NCBI RefSeq assembly: GCF_905475345.1 | Contig: NC_066607.1 | Location: 2,147,501 to 2,211,500 of the forward strand | Direction of reading: 5' to 3' | DNA from: Vespula vulgaris | Lineage: Eukaryota; Arthropoda; Insecta; Hymenoptera; Vespidae | DNA: 64,000 bases | Part shown: positions 13,613 to 26,481 of the stretch, piece after piece | Layout: every line of letters begins with the position of its first letter | Numbering within the stretch: the first letter of the stretch is position 1 | The notes under the pieces: generated by a model | Database searches by the model: none | Told to the model about the DNA's origin: nothing | What the model saw: the letters and a program-made list of their open reading frames with translations, nothing else | Position numbers and translations under genes: made by a program

Positions 13613-13985
13613 TTACTTGACAAAACTTTTTTCTTGCCATTCACAAAAAGCAGAACAACGTTAATACAACATACATCAAAAATTGCTCTTTCCGCATATA
13701 AATATATACAAGTCATATATAACACGTATCGTCATCGTCTGTCCTAAAGGAAAAGGGAAGGTAGGAATGTGCTAATATTAAAATGAATGTGAAATATAAG
13801 AGAACGACACAACGATGTTCGTAGTACGTCGAAGGAACGTGGAAAACCGCGAAAGGTGCGCGCGCAGGCTGGCAACAGGTAAACGTCAGGTTGCGAGAGT
13901 AAAGGTGGGGGTGATTAGACGAAAACGAGAGAAAGGGAGAAAGAGAGAGACGGATAGATGGAGAGTGTGTGTATGAGGTAGAGAG

Positions 13986-14017
<32 letters not shown>

Positions 14018-14099
14018 GAAGAGAGACAGAGAAAGAGAAAGAGAAGGATAGGTAGACGGTGAGTGTGTATGAGAGAAAAAGAGAGAGAAAGAGAAAAAT

Positions 14100-14254
14100 G
14101 GCGGTCGTCGACAAGGGGCAGGTGCGCTCTCCGGGGTGCGGAGAGAAACTCGAGGAGAGAGAGGTGTTGCGGTCGGACTGACTTTCCGAGGTGGGGATCG
14201 AACCAGAGGACTTGTGCCATTAGGTTTGCTCTTTACGATCGACAGTCGAGCTCA
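14100..14254 (+). promoter_or_regulatory. CpG-rich patch with a strong donor; candidate first exon of grindelwald
   Basis: This stretch is much more GC- and CpG-rich than its surroundings and ends at CTCA|GTAAGT (intron from 14255), a consensus 5' splice site that also overlaps an arthropod-initiator-like TCAGT. The next good plus-strand acceptor I see is at 19261, opening the exon with the grindelwald start codon. A non-coding first exon spliced over 5 kb to 19262 would fit. Open frames exist on both strands (for example one beginning MAQVLWFDPHLG on the minus strand), but each runs into repeat translation. The link to grindelwald is inference. Confidence 0.3.
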
Positions 14255-14758
14255 GTAAGTCGATATCGAAGCAGGTGTTTCGAGTGTTCTCCCGCGGTTT
14301 CTTTTTCTCTCTCCTTTTTCTCTCTCTTTTTCTCTATGTCTCTGTCTATTGCTATCTCTCTCTGTCCGTCTGTTTTTCTCTGTCTCTCTTCGTCGTTGTG
14401 TTCATGGTGAAAATCCGTCCGATCGTGCCTCAACGTTTTTATACATTTAATGAACCATCGATCGTTTCTTTTTTACATTTTATTGTGTACGAGTGTGTGT
14501 TCGTGTGATCGTTCGTTCTCCGATTATCTCCGGAAAGGATCTATGAATGCAAGAGAAAAAAGAAAGATATATATATATATATATATCTATATAGATATGT
14601 GTATATATATTTAACGAACGTTTAACGTAAGTATATTATATTGTATTAAAGTATTTATTTAGTATTAGCGCCATGTTGAATAAAAAATTGTACGGAGGAA
14701 ACGTTCGATTCTCGAAGATTTCGATGCGTGGATCAAACGGCACGACTATTCTATCTTT

Positions 14759-14791
<33 letters not shown>

Positions 14792-17700
14792 TCTCTTTCT
14801 CTTTCTATTTCTATTTCTACTTTTATTTCTCTTTTTCTTTCAGCTCGCATTGAACTTTGAACTTTATAGTTAAATTCTCATACCAGATATTATCTACGAT
14901 TACTTCACGACACTCGGTTTTTTTATCACTTATTTATTCATCCTCGTAAATGATTTAAACGAACAATGGTATACCCTTTTGAATCTCTCGTGGTATCTCA
15001 AGGCCGAGTTGATTTAACTATTCAAAATGCGCGCCATTTTTCACGGCGAAAGCACACGGAATAATAGCGCGTGGGTGTCGAGACTGTACTCACTCGTGGA
15101 ACGCGAGACTTTCTACAGGACGATGTCATCCAATCCGTACACACTATAGATTCTTACGAAGTAGGACTAAGAGTATTCATTGTGTTTGCCATATGCTATG
15201 TACGTGATTACGCTTATCAGAAATTTCAATCGATATTTGTTTTTGTTTTCCTTTCTTCCTTTTTCTTTTTTATTTTTTCTTTTTTTTTTCTTTTTTGTTA
15301 TTTCAATAAATTTGCTCGATAACTCGTCCGAACAATACATTAATTTGCGATAACGAAAGCTGAGTTAATTTTACCACTAAAAATATATGTATATATATAT
15401 GCTTAGATAGAAATATTTTTTCTTTTCTTTTACCTCGTCGTCTCATTAAACTCGAAAGATACCGTTAATGAGGCGAACGTGCGGATTAACGTTCTTCAAA
15501 TTCTTAAGGAACATCGTTCATTCGCAATAACGATACCAACAAAGTTAATCAATTCAAATGAAAATAATTCTTATGGCATTGCAATTGTCTTTTAATAAAT
15601 AACATTACCAAGTACGCAATTCCGTTCCTTCTTGTATTTTTCTTTCTTTGTTTCTTTTTCTTTTGCTCGGTAAAAAGAAAAAAAGGAAAAAAGACGGAAG
15701 GATCGAGTCGTAAGAAAAAAGAAGACAAAAATAAGTAAAAAAAATTCGTCGATTAAAAAAGACAATGTACGTAATGAAATTAGGAAAAAACAACGATCGT
15801 TTTTGTAATTACAAAATAATCGACGCGTAAACAAATGATGAAGAAAAACATTTGTCAGCCATATTGTATCAATTACGAGAACGCGTGTCGTTCTAATAGA
15901 TACGTTCTGTATGTGTAATAATTAAATACATACATATATACATATATATATATCTATGTATGTATATACGTAAGTACATAGGTCAAAGCACGACGTTACA
16001 CTACGTAGCCGCCTTCTTCTTCTTCTTTTTCTTCTTCTTCTTCTTCATCTTCTCTTTGAAGCTCACGAAACCTTCGAAACCAGTTGGACAACATTCCTGC
16101 CGTTTCGCCGCTTGCGCGCTACCTACGCCTTATGACTTCCAACCGATCTCCTTTCGATATCGAACCGACGACTCCGACTCTCGAACCGAACAAATCTAAA
16201 ACGATCTTATTCTCTTTCTATATCGTACGCGAATAAAAACAATATAAAAATTTTTCGTCGGTCGAACACGTATCTACGTAAATATGTATGCAATAAATAA
16301 TAAGAAGAAATAAGAAACAAATACAAACTGATCGATTAAAAATACTAAGTTGAAACTTGAATGCATATAAATATCCATGCTACGAATTTTCATCTAAAGA
16401 AAGTAGAAAAAGAAAAAAGAATAGAAAACCTCTCGCATGGTACCGCATTTATTGGACATTGTATTTCATTTTATTTCTTCGTTTTGTTTAACGCGGACGT
16501 AGAATGAAACCGCGTGCTAGGAGGAAAAGATTAATAAATGAGGTAAAGTAACAAAGTTACGATGTAAAAATACGACGATCGGAAAGATCGCGGTCGTTCT
16601 TGGACATTTCTTTTTTTTCTTCTCTAACGTTAGCGTTTCTATCTGTTTGTGTGCACTTACACATGTGTGTCTATATATATATATATTTATAACCATACAA
16701 GTTTAACAAAGATAGAAGAAAGATACATAGCCGCTTACAGAGAACGAGTGGCCGGACGATACTCGCGTGCACGAACGCGCATACTCGGTTTCCGGTCATT
16801 AGAGAGTCGAGCGCCTAACGATAACTATAGATATCTAGGTATATATACATATAGTTTAAGTTTCACGTTGTACGATCGTGTAAACGTGCACGTTGCACAC
16901 CGTTCGATCTTGGTACCAGGTACACACGTTCCGAGTCTTTACTCTCTCTTTCTCTTTCTCTCTCTCTCTCTTTTTCTCTCTTGAAGTCAATTCTACACAA
17001 TAAGAATCAAGATGCGTAACAAAAGTACGCTAATTAATAGATAATAAAATAATAAAAATAATGATTAACGACAGATGTTATTGTCATCTTTTAATTTCAA
17101 ATGAAAAATTCATTTTTACCACGATCGTATATTTGATATATATACATAGAACGAATAGATAACAAAATCGAATTTTGATTTCGAATATGTCGGAGTATAT
17201 CGGTGTTAACGATGCGAATAAATATCGGAGATTTTCTTCTTTTCTGTTCTTTTTTTCCGAATCATCAAAAAATCGATGTAAAAATAATTCATTGAAAATT
17301 TCTTCGTAGTTAGTTGAGAAGAGTGAATCGAGAGATTGAATTTGAAAAACGAATTGTTCCTCGGGAATACGTTCGTGAACGATAACACGTAATAGTCGGT
17401 CGTAGAAACGAACGATTAATTATGATATTCCGCGAGCGTCATTGCCGTCCCGTTTGCCGCACGTCTGTGCTTTGTCTCGGCGAACGTACGAAAGGTCTGA
17501 TAGATAATGAAGCGTGTTTCTCGTTATCATCCACGTTTGAAAAACGGTTAGCACGAATTATCGTTTCGCGCTCACGTAATTACACATATTTTTCTTCTTC
17601 TACGAGAACTTATTTTCTTACCATAACATAGATTCCCATCGTATTTTACACGAGTATAATAGAAACAATGTTATCAAGATACGACGATATTTCCTGTGTC

Positions 17701-19261
17701 AAGAAAAAAGAAAAGAACAGAAAGAGGAAAAAGGCAAATCAAGAAAGAAAATGAAAAAAAAAAAAACAGAAATAATCGATCGATTAGATCGGTTCGTAAT
17801 TTATTTTTTTCAATTCTCATATTACGTGTCTCTGTTTATACGCACCTTGTCGAGTGTGGCTTTGAGAGAGAAAAAAAGGAAAAAAGAAAAAGAAAACGAA
17901 CAAACAAACAATAAGAAAGTCGTTCGGAAAAATGAAAAGAATAAAAAGGAAAAAAAACCAAGAGAGAGAGAGAGAGAGAGAGAAATGAGAACGCGTACGA
18001 AGAGAAACATTCTTATCGTTTCACCGCGAATTTACGAATTGTTGCGTAATCAAACGAGCAACTTGCACGCTCGCGTAATCGTTCATGCCGATCGCACGAG
18101 ATCCCAAGAGTCCGACTTCCGTTTCATTCGCTCGGATGAATTTACGTTTTCGTCTTAAAATCACGACGTACGTGTGTATATATATATGTATATATATATA
18201 GATATGTAAATATGCAAGCAACGACAAATCTTAACTGTACTTATTTGGTATTGCTTATATACCGTTCAGAACTATCGTCGCGTTAGGTCGAACGAACAAG
18301 TATGTACAGTAAATGCTTTCGAAACGGAATAAGTAAGTACTTACCTTAGCGTGAAACAATCAATTCTAGTTTCACAGTTAAAAGTTTGCTTTAAAAGATT
18401 TACGTTATAACTAATCGGAATAAAGAATATTCATCTTGGAAAAGAAAAGAGAAAATAATCGAAAATAATTTTCTTTTCTTTTCTTTTTTCTATTCGACGT
18501 TCGTCCTTGTTGCACGATAATTCGCAACAAACAAAAATAAAGAAAAAAAAAAGAAAAAGATGGATTATCCTATCGTTATTTATTTCTTTTTTATTTTGCG
18601 AGACCGAATTTTTGAAGCAAAAAAAGAAGGAGAAGAAGAAGAAGAAGAAGAAGAAGGGAAAGATAAGGTTTCATTTTTTGTGATTATTCAAACGTGTACA
18701 TGAGTCATATTCAACCATAAACAAATACTCTTCGTTCGTTATTCGCAATGTTGATATAATATATAGAATATGCGTGTGTATCTACATTAATCGTTTCTCA
18801 TATCGCGATATGAACGAAGGAATGCGACAAAGAATGATGGACGTTCGCGTTTATTTATTTTTTTTCCCCATTCTTTTTTTTTTCCTTTATTTTCATCATT
18901 ATTATTTTTTTTGTCTCTTCGCCATTAAAATCTCACGGCCGACAACATCTTCCATAGGATAAATCTTGATCATCGATAAATTTATACATCGATGATTGGA
19001 CTTAGTCAGACGAACGATAATAATCGATTAAAAATATTTGAAAAAAAAGTAAAGAAAAAAAGAAGAATATATAATCCCTATAATAAAAGAGATTTTAAAT
19101 CTTACGGTTATCGATTAATATTTTTAAAATCATGGAAAACCATTATTAAATTTTATCTTATTATTAGAAATATAGAGCGAAAAATTCGTTCTAATATTAT
19201 TATCCGTTTTCCATAGAGTTCGATCATGCGAATAATAGTTTTCCTTATTTTATTATTCCAG
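14255..19261 (+). other. Putative first (5'UTR) intron of grindelwald
   Basis: No exon is recognisable. There are many short coding-like but unplaced frames at 16.0-16.2, 17.4-17.6 and 18.0-18.2 kb. A perfect AP-1 heptamer TGAGTCA lies at 18701-18707, and a GTAAGTACTTAC palindrome at 18333-18344. Intron status depends on the inferred first exon. Confidence 0.35.
18701..18707. promoter_or_regulatory. AP-1 consensus heptamer TGAGTCA
   Basis: Perfect TGASTCA match about 1 kb upstream of the grindelwald start codon, one of five in the locus. Binding is not shown. Confidence 0.35.
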
Positions 19262-19584
19262 CTTCACGTCCGATGGACGGGTTTCCTATTCGAGATATTC
19301 CGTTCGTGTACCGTTAAAGGACGATCTCGAAGATGACCGCGAGCGAAGATAATCGTTCGAGCGTGAAACGAGACCCATGATGTCGAGGTTCGACGTTAAC
19401 AGGATCGATAGAGACAGAGATAGAGAAATTCGAAGATTCGAGGATCTTCGTAGATATTCTAAGATTCTTAGCCGGCCACCGTGATTTTTTGCGAGATATT
19501 TGTCTCCCATGCGAGAGAAAGAAAGAGACAGAGAGAGAAAAGAAGATAAAGAAAAAAGAAGATAGATAAAGAGAGACGGAGAGA

Positions 19585-19623
<39 letters not shown>

Positions 19624-19666
19624 AAAATAAAAAATAAAAGAAGAAGAATTAGAAGAAGAATAGAAG
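19262..19666 (+). promoter_or_regulatory. grindelwald 5'UTR exon with three uORFs and a (GA)n tract
   Basis: A strong acceptor (pyrimidine-rich, TTATTCCAG, ending 19261) opens this exon. Three upstream ORFs precede ATG 19667: 19333-19380 (16 codons), 19377-19484 (36 codons, its ATG overlapping the first uORF's stop in CCATGATG), and 19509-19565 (19 codons). All stop before the main ATG. The rest is polypurine, (GA)n at about 19568-19622. They predict translational control, possibly by reinitiation. Confidence 0.6.
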
Positions 19667-20060
19667 ATGTCTTCTCTCGTTAAAACGATAATCTTCGTAT
19701 TCTGCGTCACGGGTTCGATCGTGACGGGTTTGAATTTACGTGGCAGCAAATGCGGTCAGAAATTTTGCACGAGTGTGGAATATTGCAGTCGATTCGATAC
19801 GCAATGCAAGCCTTGCTCCACGATTTGCAATCCTGACGATCACAACCATCAACCGGAGGACTGTTTAAAAGATTGTCAAGGTAAGAGAACTACTTACTTT
19901 ATCTACTTACTCTGTTCGAACCGTTAGAACGTGACGGTTTATTACATTCTATTCTGTAAAAAAAAAAGAAAAATACTTTTCTCTTTTTTCTCTCTTCTCC
20001 CACGTTCTTCTTCTAACATTTTTCTTTTCTTTTTTTTTCTTTCTTTTTCTCGACCTTCCT

Positions 20061-20094
<34 letters not shown>

Positions 20095-20765
20095 TTCTGT
20101 CTCTATTTATTTCTAAGATGGTTTAGATATAAAAGGAAACGATGGACGTTCGTGCAGAAGTTTCGTTCGGACGAAACCCAAACGAAATAGGTGGTCCCTT
20201 TCAAAAGGGACCTCTAGTTCGAGCAACTAGACCGGTTTTTTCTCCCTTTTGCTCTACTGCCCAGATAAATATTACCCTTAGGGACCTGCTAAGGAGAGAA
20301 GAGACTTCCAACTTGACGTTATATAGGTTCTCATTCAAAGGTACAGGTCTTTTTTCTTCTTCTTTTTCCTTTTTCTTTTTTTTTCATCTTTTTTCTCTTT
20401 TTTCTTTCTTCCTTCTTTTTTCCCCAACCCTCTTTCCCTCCAAAGAATACCGATTCAAAGGAATCGTTTCGTTATATAAGACCCAAAACAAATTTGAGTC
20501 ACGTTCGTACGAATTTCATGGACCGACGGTAACTCCATTTTGTTAGAATCCAATACCGAATATTTCTGATTCGTTCGAAGAATATTATTGTCGTAACTTT
20601 TGAAGATGCTTCTTGCAAATGTGTTAACCAATCATTCGTAGAAAATTTCTTTGCTTCGTTTTTTTTCTTTCCTTTTTTTGTCGAATTAGTTCATTGATAT
20701 CGAATAGTTAATCGATTATAATCGTTTAAGATATCGTTTTCAATGAAAACCATTAATTATATATT

Positions 20766-20808
<43 letters not shown>

Positions 20809-23800
20809 AACATGTACGTATGTATGTACATTATCTCTCTTTTCCTCGTCTAAAGTGTGAAAACGTTTCTTAGAACAAACTACGTAAGTACTTACGTTAG
20901 GTATTCATATCCTTTCGAGTAAGTACGTTACCTCGACGGAGGAAGCAAGTTATTCTCGTTTCGTACGTAAGACTGTTACGACACGGCCGACCAATATTTC
21001 TTAGAAAATACGACGACGCCGACAATTTCCTACGTGTCGCATCGTTTTATGAATGAAAAACCAGTTTAAACGTCGTTTCACGATGAACAGTTTACTTTAT
21101 CTCACGCATGCACGATTAATTCTCGATACGTACTACTGTATCTCGTAGGAAGAATAACAAACGCATTATTTACCAATTAAAATTCGAACATTATAAATAC
21201 ATGTGTACATACGTTATTTAATCGATATAAATATATTATAAAAATAACATTATTTCCAATTGAAATGAAATATTATTACGAATTGCCTTTTGAATTATAT
21301 ATCTAAGTTTCTCTTCGTTTATTTTTTTTTCTTTTTTTTCTGTTTTCTTTTTCTTCTTTGAATGACTTTTACTCGATTAATAACGCGCGAGTGTATGTGA
21401 AGTAAGAAAAGAAGGTTTAGCATATACGATCGCGTTGAATGTTTGATCAGGTGACATTTGAAACGAGCACGAGGAAACTTCTTTCCTTTCTCGGATATAT
21501 TATTTATTAATAATGTATTTTAATTAATTGTTAATCGTTATCTCAATAAGTATTTCTTAACGTTTTATAAAAACACTGAAAATGTCGAAATTTTCGTCGC
21601 GACGATTTAAAGAAACGATTGATAGATATTTTTCTCCTTTTCCTTTTCTTTTTTCATCGTAGAATTTGACAACGCACGAATATATTGGATTTAATCGATT
21701 TTATTCTACGAGAAATAGTTATTTCTTTTTTTTTTTTAGTTTAGTCGGTCGCAATTAATGGTATTCCCCGTGTTAGATCAAGTTACCTAGCATTATGTAG
21801 TTACAGGTATATACACACAGTGTGAAATATCAGGACTGTCGTTCTCGATCTTATCCACTTGTCGTATACATATTTAGTTCCAATCTATGGTATCGATAAA
21901 TGCGACGCGTTATCGTTGAATACCATTTAATAAAATTCAAACTACCAACAGCTAGAACAGAACAGTTGTTCCATTTAAAAGCTAAGGTAAACGTGAATCG
22001 ATTCGTATCGATATTTGAAATGTAATTTTTTACACGTGTCCCGTATAAAAGAAAAACACACCAAAAAATATCTATATACACACACGTGACATCGTGACAG
22101 CTTCGAGCAGAAGTTCAAGCTGAAGATAAAGATGAATCGATTTAAATTGTTATTTTAAATCTAATATTTTACGCGTTCTAATCGAGATAACGGAATGAAT
22201 AAATCGAAAAAAAAAGAAAGGAAAAGAAAAGAAAAAAGAACGAAATATACGGGACATCGAACTCTCTCTCTGTGTCCAGAAGCGTGACACGGAATGACTT
22301 TTTACCGAGCTGCGTTCCGCAAACGTTCACTGGAACGCATATAGGCGCTCGATGAGCCTCCGTACTCTCGACGAGGACCGCGTCCGTTGACTTTGCACCT
22401 GACCGTCCCCGTCGGCTTCCCACGAACGAACGCGCTTGATGACTCACCGGTTTCTACCTTCTTCTTCTCCTCCTTCAGGCATCATCTCTCCCTCTCTGTT
22501 CCTCTCTCTTTCTCTTTTTCTCTCTCTATTTCTCTACCTCCCTCTCTTTCTCTCTCTCTCTCTCTGTTTCTGGAGCCTAGCTCTATTCTTCTTTCTCCAT
22601 GAAACCGTTGTTGGCCTTTTTCTCAACCAGAAAAAAAAATATTACTTTGCTATACAATAAAAGACACCTTCAGCTTTCATTATCAAAAATAAATAAATAT
22701 TCATGTCGAGTAACGTGTGAATTGTTAATATACTGTTAATTAGTATATTGTTAATAATTGTTTACATTTGTATATGTATATCAAAGATAATATAAAGAGT
22801 ATAAAAAATGTATATAGGATCGAATCGATCGTATAATTCGAATACTCTATATCGATTAGAACGAAAGATATGAAGTTTAATTGATCGGAAATACATTTGA
22901 TTCCGTAAAAATAAGATAATATCGGTGATCATAGTTTTCGATAATACGTTCATTTCCTTTTTCTTCCGGACTCCGTAATAAACTCGTTGATAAAATACCG
23001 GTTTTAAATTACTCGTCGAAGTACCGTTTCCATTAAAAAAAAAAAAAAGATAATAATAATAATAATAACAATAAATAAATAACAGTATATAAAATAATAG
23101 AGAAGAGAAAAGAAAAAAGATATATAAAAGAAAACGTAGGGAATAAAACGAGCCTCAAAACGATCCCAAATTAGGGGAGTGCAAAAGAAGAAAATTAAAT
23201 AAGAAAGAGAAAGAGAAAGAGAAAGAGAGACAGAACAAGAACAAAAGAGAAACAGAGATAAAAAAAGACTAATAAAAAAAGAAATTCTTTCCTTTCCCTT
23301 TTCTTTTATCCTTTTCTTTTTTTTTCTCTACCGGTCGTATCAGGTAAAATATGTTTCCTTTCAATTGCACGATAAAATGAAGATTTCTTTTGATCGGTTG
23401 CCATTAGTAAAAACCATCATTACATCCTTCAAAATATTCTTTTTTCTTCCAGTAATTCTCTCTCTCTCTCTCTCTTTCTTTTCAAAGAAAAAGAGGGATG
23501 AGCAGAAGATGGTAATTTAAAAATTGTATGTATTGAATTTCGTGAGAGCCGAGTCAGAGCCACCAACTTTCCTGGCCTTTCTTCAAGATCTCGCATTACC
23601 GTGTGCCTCCGATTACGTATCCCTCTTCTCGTTGCCTCTCTCCAAAGAAACAAGCTCCTCCTCCTCCTCCTCCTCCTCCTCCTCCTTCTTCTTCTTCTTT
23701 TCCTCCTCCTCCTGTTCCTCGAACATCTTCCTCCTTTTTCTGCCTCTCGACCAGGGCCGCATTTACACCTTCGACAATCTTATTACGAGAGAGCGAAAAA

Positions 23801-23910
23801 GATCTAAAAAGTATTTACAAATCTATTCGATCAATCGTATTATTATTTTCTTTTCTTTTTTCTGCATTTGATTTTAGCAAATGTATCGAGCTGTTTTTTC
23901 TTTTTTTTAT

Positions 23911-23950
<40 letters not shown>

Positions 23951-26442
23951 TTATTTAGTATTCGTATGGTAGAGTAAGATTTTAAAATGCAACCCTACGA
24001 AGAATGAGAATCTCTCTACTTTTCTTAAGTTTGCATCTAAGGCGTCTTTGTCGATAAATATGGCCCTGTTTCTCTCTTTCTTTTTCACGACGTAGTCGTT
24101 TCGTTCACAAAGGCAAAAGTCTAAAGGCTAAGCTTTTTCTAACACGAGATCGTTTAGTCCTTTAAAAAATCGAGACTCGCATCGAATAAACCCTTCACAT
24201 ACAGGTATCCTTTAAAATCGTCGATCTTTAAGATATTCGATACTTTTGTGAAATTGTCGAGAGGGTGTCGAGAGCAGGATGGGTGTTTGCTTCAAAAAAA
24301 AAAAAAAAAAGAAGAAAAGAAATTCTTAGGCTTGTAGTTTGCAATCTGAAAAAAGAAAAAGAGAAGAAGAAAAATAAATAAATAAATCGGTCTAAAAGAA
24401 GTTTTGTAAAAAGAATAATTGAATTTTGGAATATTCAACCCTTCTACTGTTAAATTTCGGTCGATTATAGAAAGCATCGTATCTATCCTTTATAATGGAC
24501 ATCTTTTAATCTAACTAATAGACGTTTGAATTTGACGATTATGTCAAAGTCGACCTACTTTACATTTCTTTTTCTTTTGAATTTTTTTTTTCTAACATCA
24601 GGTACGACGAGGAAGAGATAAGTACTTAGATATACATAAGTATGTACATACATACCTACATACATACATACATACATACATAACGAACGGAATAATCGCT
24701 AGTCCAATGAGTCACGTAGTAGATAGTAGTACAGTGTAATAGTAATAGTAGTAGTAGTGTAGTAGCAGGTAAGAAAATATACTAAGTATTACGCGTTATC
24801 TCGAACTACCTACCAAATCGATTCTCCTTGTATAAACGTTACTAACGTCGCTTTGCTAACTTCTCCTTCTAGAGCACCAGGTTGATAATGGAAACTTGTC
24901 AAGCAAACAAGTAGAAAGAGTATAAAATCGAGGTGGTTGGTTGGTTAGTGGGTGGATGAGTGAATGGATGGGGATGTTTGGTGAAGGGTTTTCCTAAGAC
25001 CTTTTCTAATTCCATGCTGCGTCCTTTTCTCTTTGTTATATAGTCGTCGCGTTCCTCACGCGAAACATATCTGGTAGATGAGACTTATACTTCGGTCGAT
25101 GCCTTTTACCATCAACTAAGTATGTATAAGTATATATATGTGTATGTATATATGTACGTATCCATGTATCTAAGTCGAAGAAGAAGGTAACGACCGTCTC
25201 TACGTTTTGTTTTCAAGCAGGTTGCTAGGAAGCAAGGAACTGGTAGACGGTTTCTCCGAATACGTCAATACGCTTGCGCGTGAACTATTAACGCCATTTT
25301 TATTCTATCCTTTAACAGGAAGGACCGTACGTTATCTTTTGTCGTGAAAGAAAAACCGTGGAAAATCGTGCTATCTATTGGTTAGAATCTTACGGTAAAA
25401 CGGTCTCTTTCTTTCCTTCTTTTTTTTTCTTTTTCTTTTTCTTTTTCTTTTCTTTTTTCTTTTTTTTTTTTTGCTTCTCCTCTCTTCCTACTTTTCCTTT
25501 TCTCGTAAACCGGTCGCATATCTCGTTCGTTATGTTCACTTGGTTATCTCAACGTTATATCTACTTATTTATCTACATACATACATGTATATACACACGT
25601 ATACATGATCTATACGTGAAGGATCGTCTCCTGGAGGATCTTCGATCTTTTTCCTTTTTCTTTTTTTTTTTTTTATATCTTACTTAATGGTGCTCGTTCC
25701 ATGGATGACGTTGCAGGTAGGAAAGCCGAATACATTTCTTATTTCTTACAATCGGGTTACATCGTGTTATTGTATCGGGATAAATGGGTTTTTGGTATTC
25801 GACGATCGATCATAATGTTCCGTCCCATGAGACGTGACAAAGCGAGAATGTTTGATCTTTCTTCTTATGGGGCCGATCATGCTTCGTTTCTGATCCGATC
25901 GTTTAATCTCCTTCATCTCGATCTTTTCATTTCTATCGTAGGTTAATATAATAGCTTATCTTAATCTCCCTGGCAAAACTTATAAACACGTTATACAGAC
26001 AATTATTAGAAATTTACGTAATTATTAGAAATTTATAAATTTCTAATAAGAAAAGAAAATGTGAGGTAATACATGCCAATTACGATATATAACGTAGAAT
26101 TAATTTATTCGAGTTTCATTGACGTAACTCTTTTACACAGTACTAAACAATCATTTATTTCCGAATACGTATCGATTCCGATACATACGTTTAGCGTAGC
26201 GTGGATAATAAATTTAACGCTAACCGACGATAAGAAACACAAGTCACATGTTCGTGTACGAAAGATTGAAAAGAAAAGACTAATTTTTAACTCGAAGTTC
26301 GAAGTAAATAAATTTTACAAAAACCTCTTCGAGAAAGAGGGGAAAAAGCACAAACGAAATAAATAAATAAAATACAGATAAAATAGATTTTATCGATTAT
26401 TTATACCAACAACGAGAGATAATAATTACGAAAAATTTATAT

Positions 26443-26481
<39 letters not shown>

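Larger units (their letters stand above)
5500..14090. other. Repeat-rich gene-poor segment
   Basis: No gene can be supported. The segment is made of (GA)n, (AT)n, (AAAT)n and (ATT)n arrays linked by AT-rich unique sequence, with long purine-rich stretches on the plus strand (7.2-8.1, 11.4-12.1 and 12.5-13.0 kb). An 11-base G run followed by A and five G lies at 11919-11935. The only open frame with non-repetitive content is on the minus strand around 13060-13265 (see findings). Promoters and small RNAs cannot be excluded by eye. Confidence 0.5.

Noticed and set aside
14186..14204. T-arm-like sequence of a tRNA (GGTTCGATCCC on the minus strand)
   Set aside because: The 5-bp T stem does not pair, no acceptor or anticodon stem is found at the proper distance, and no D-arm consensus is present.
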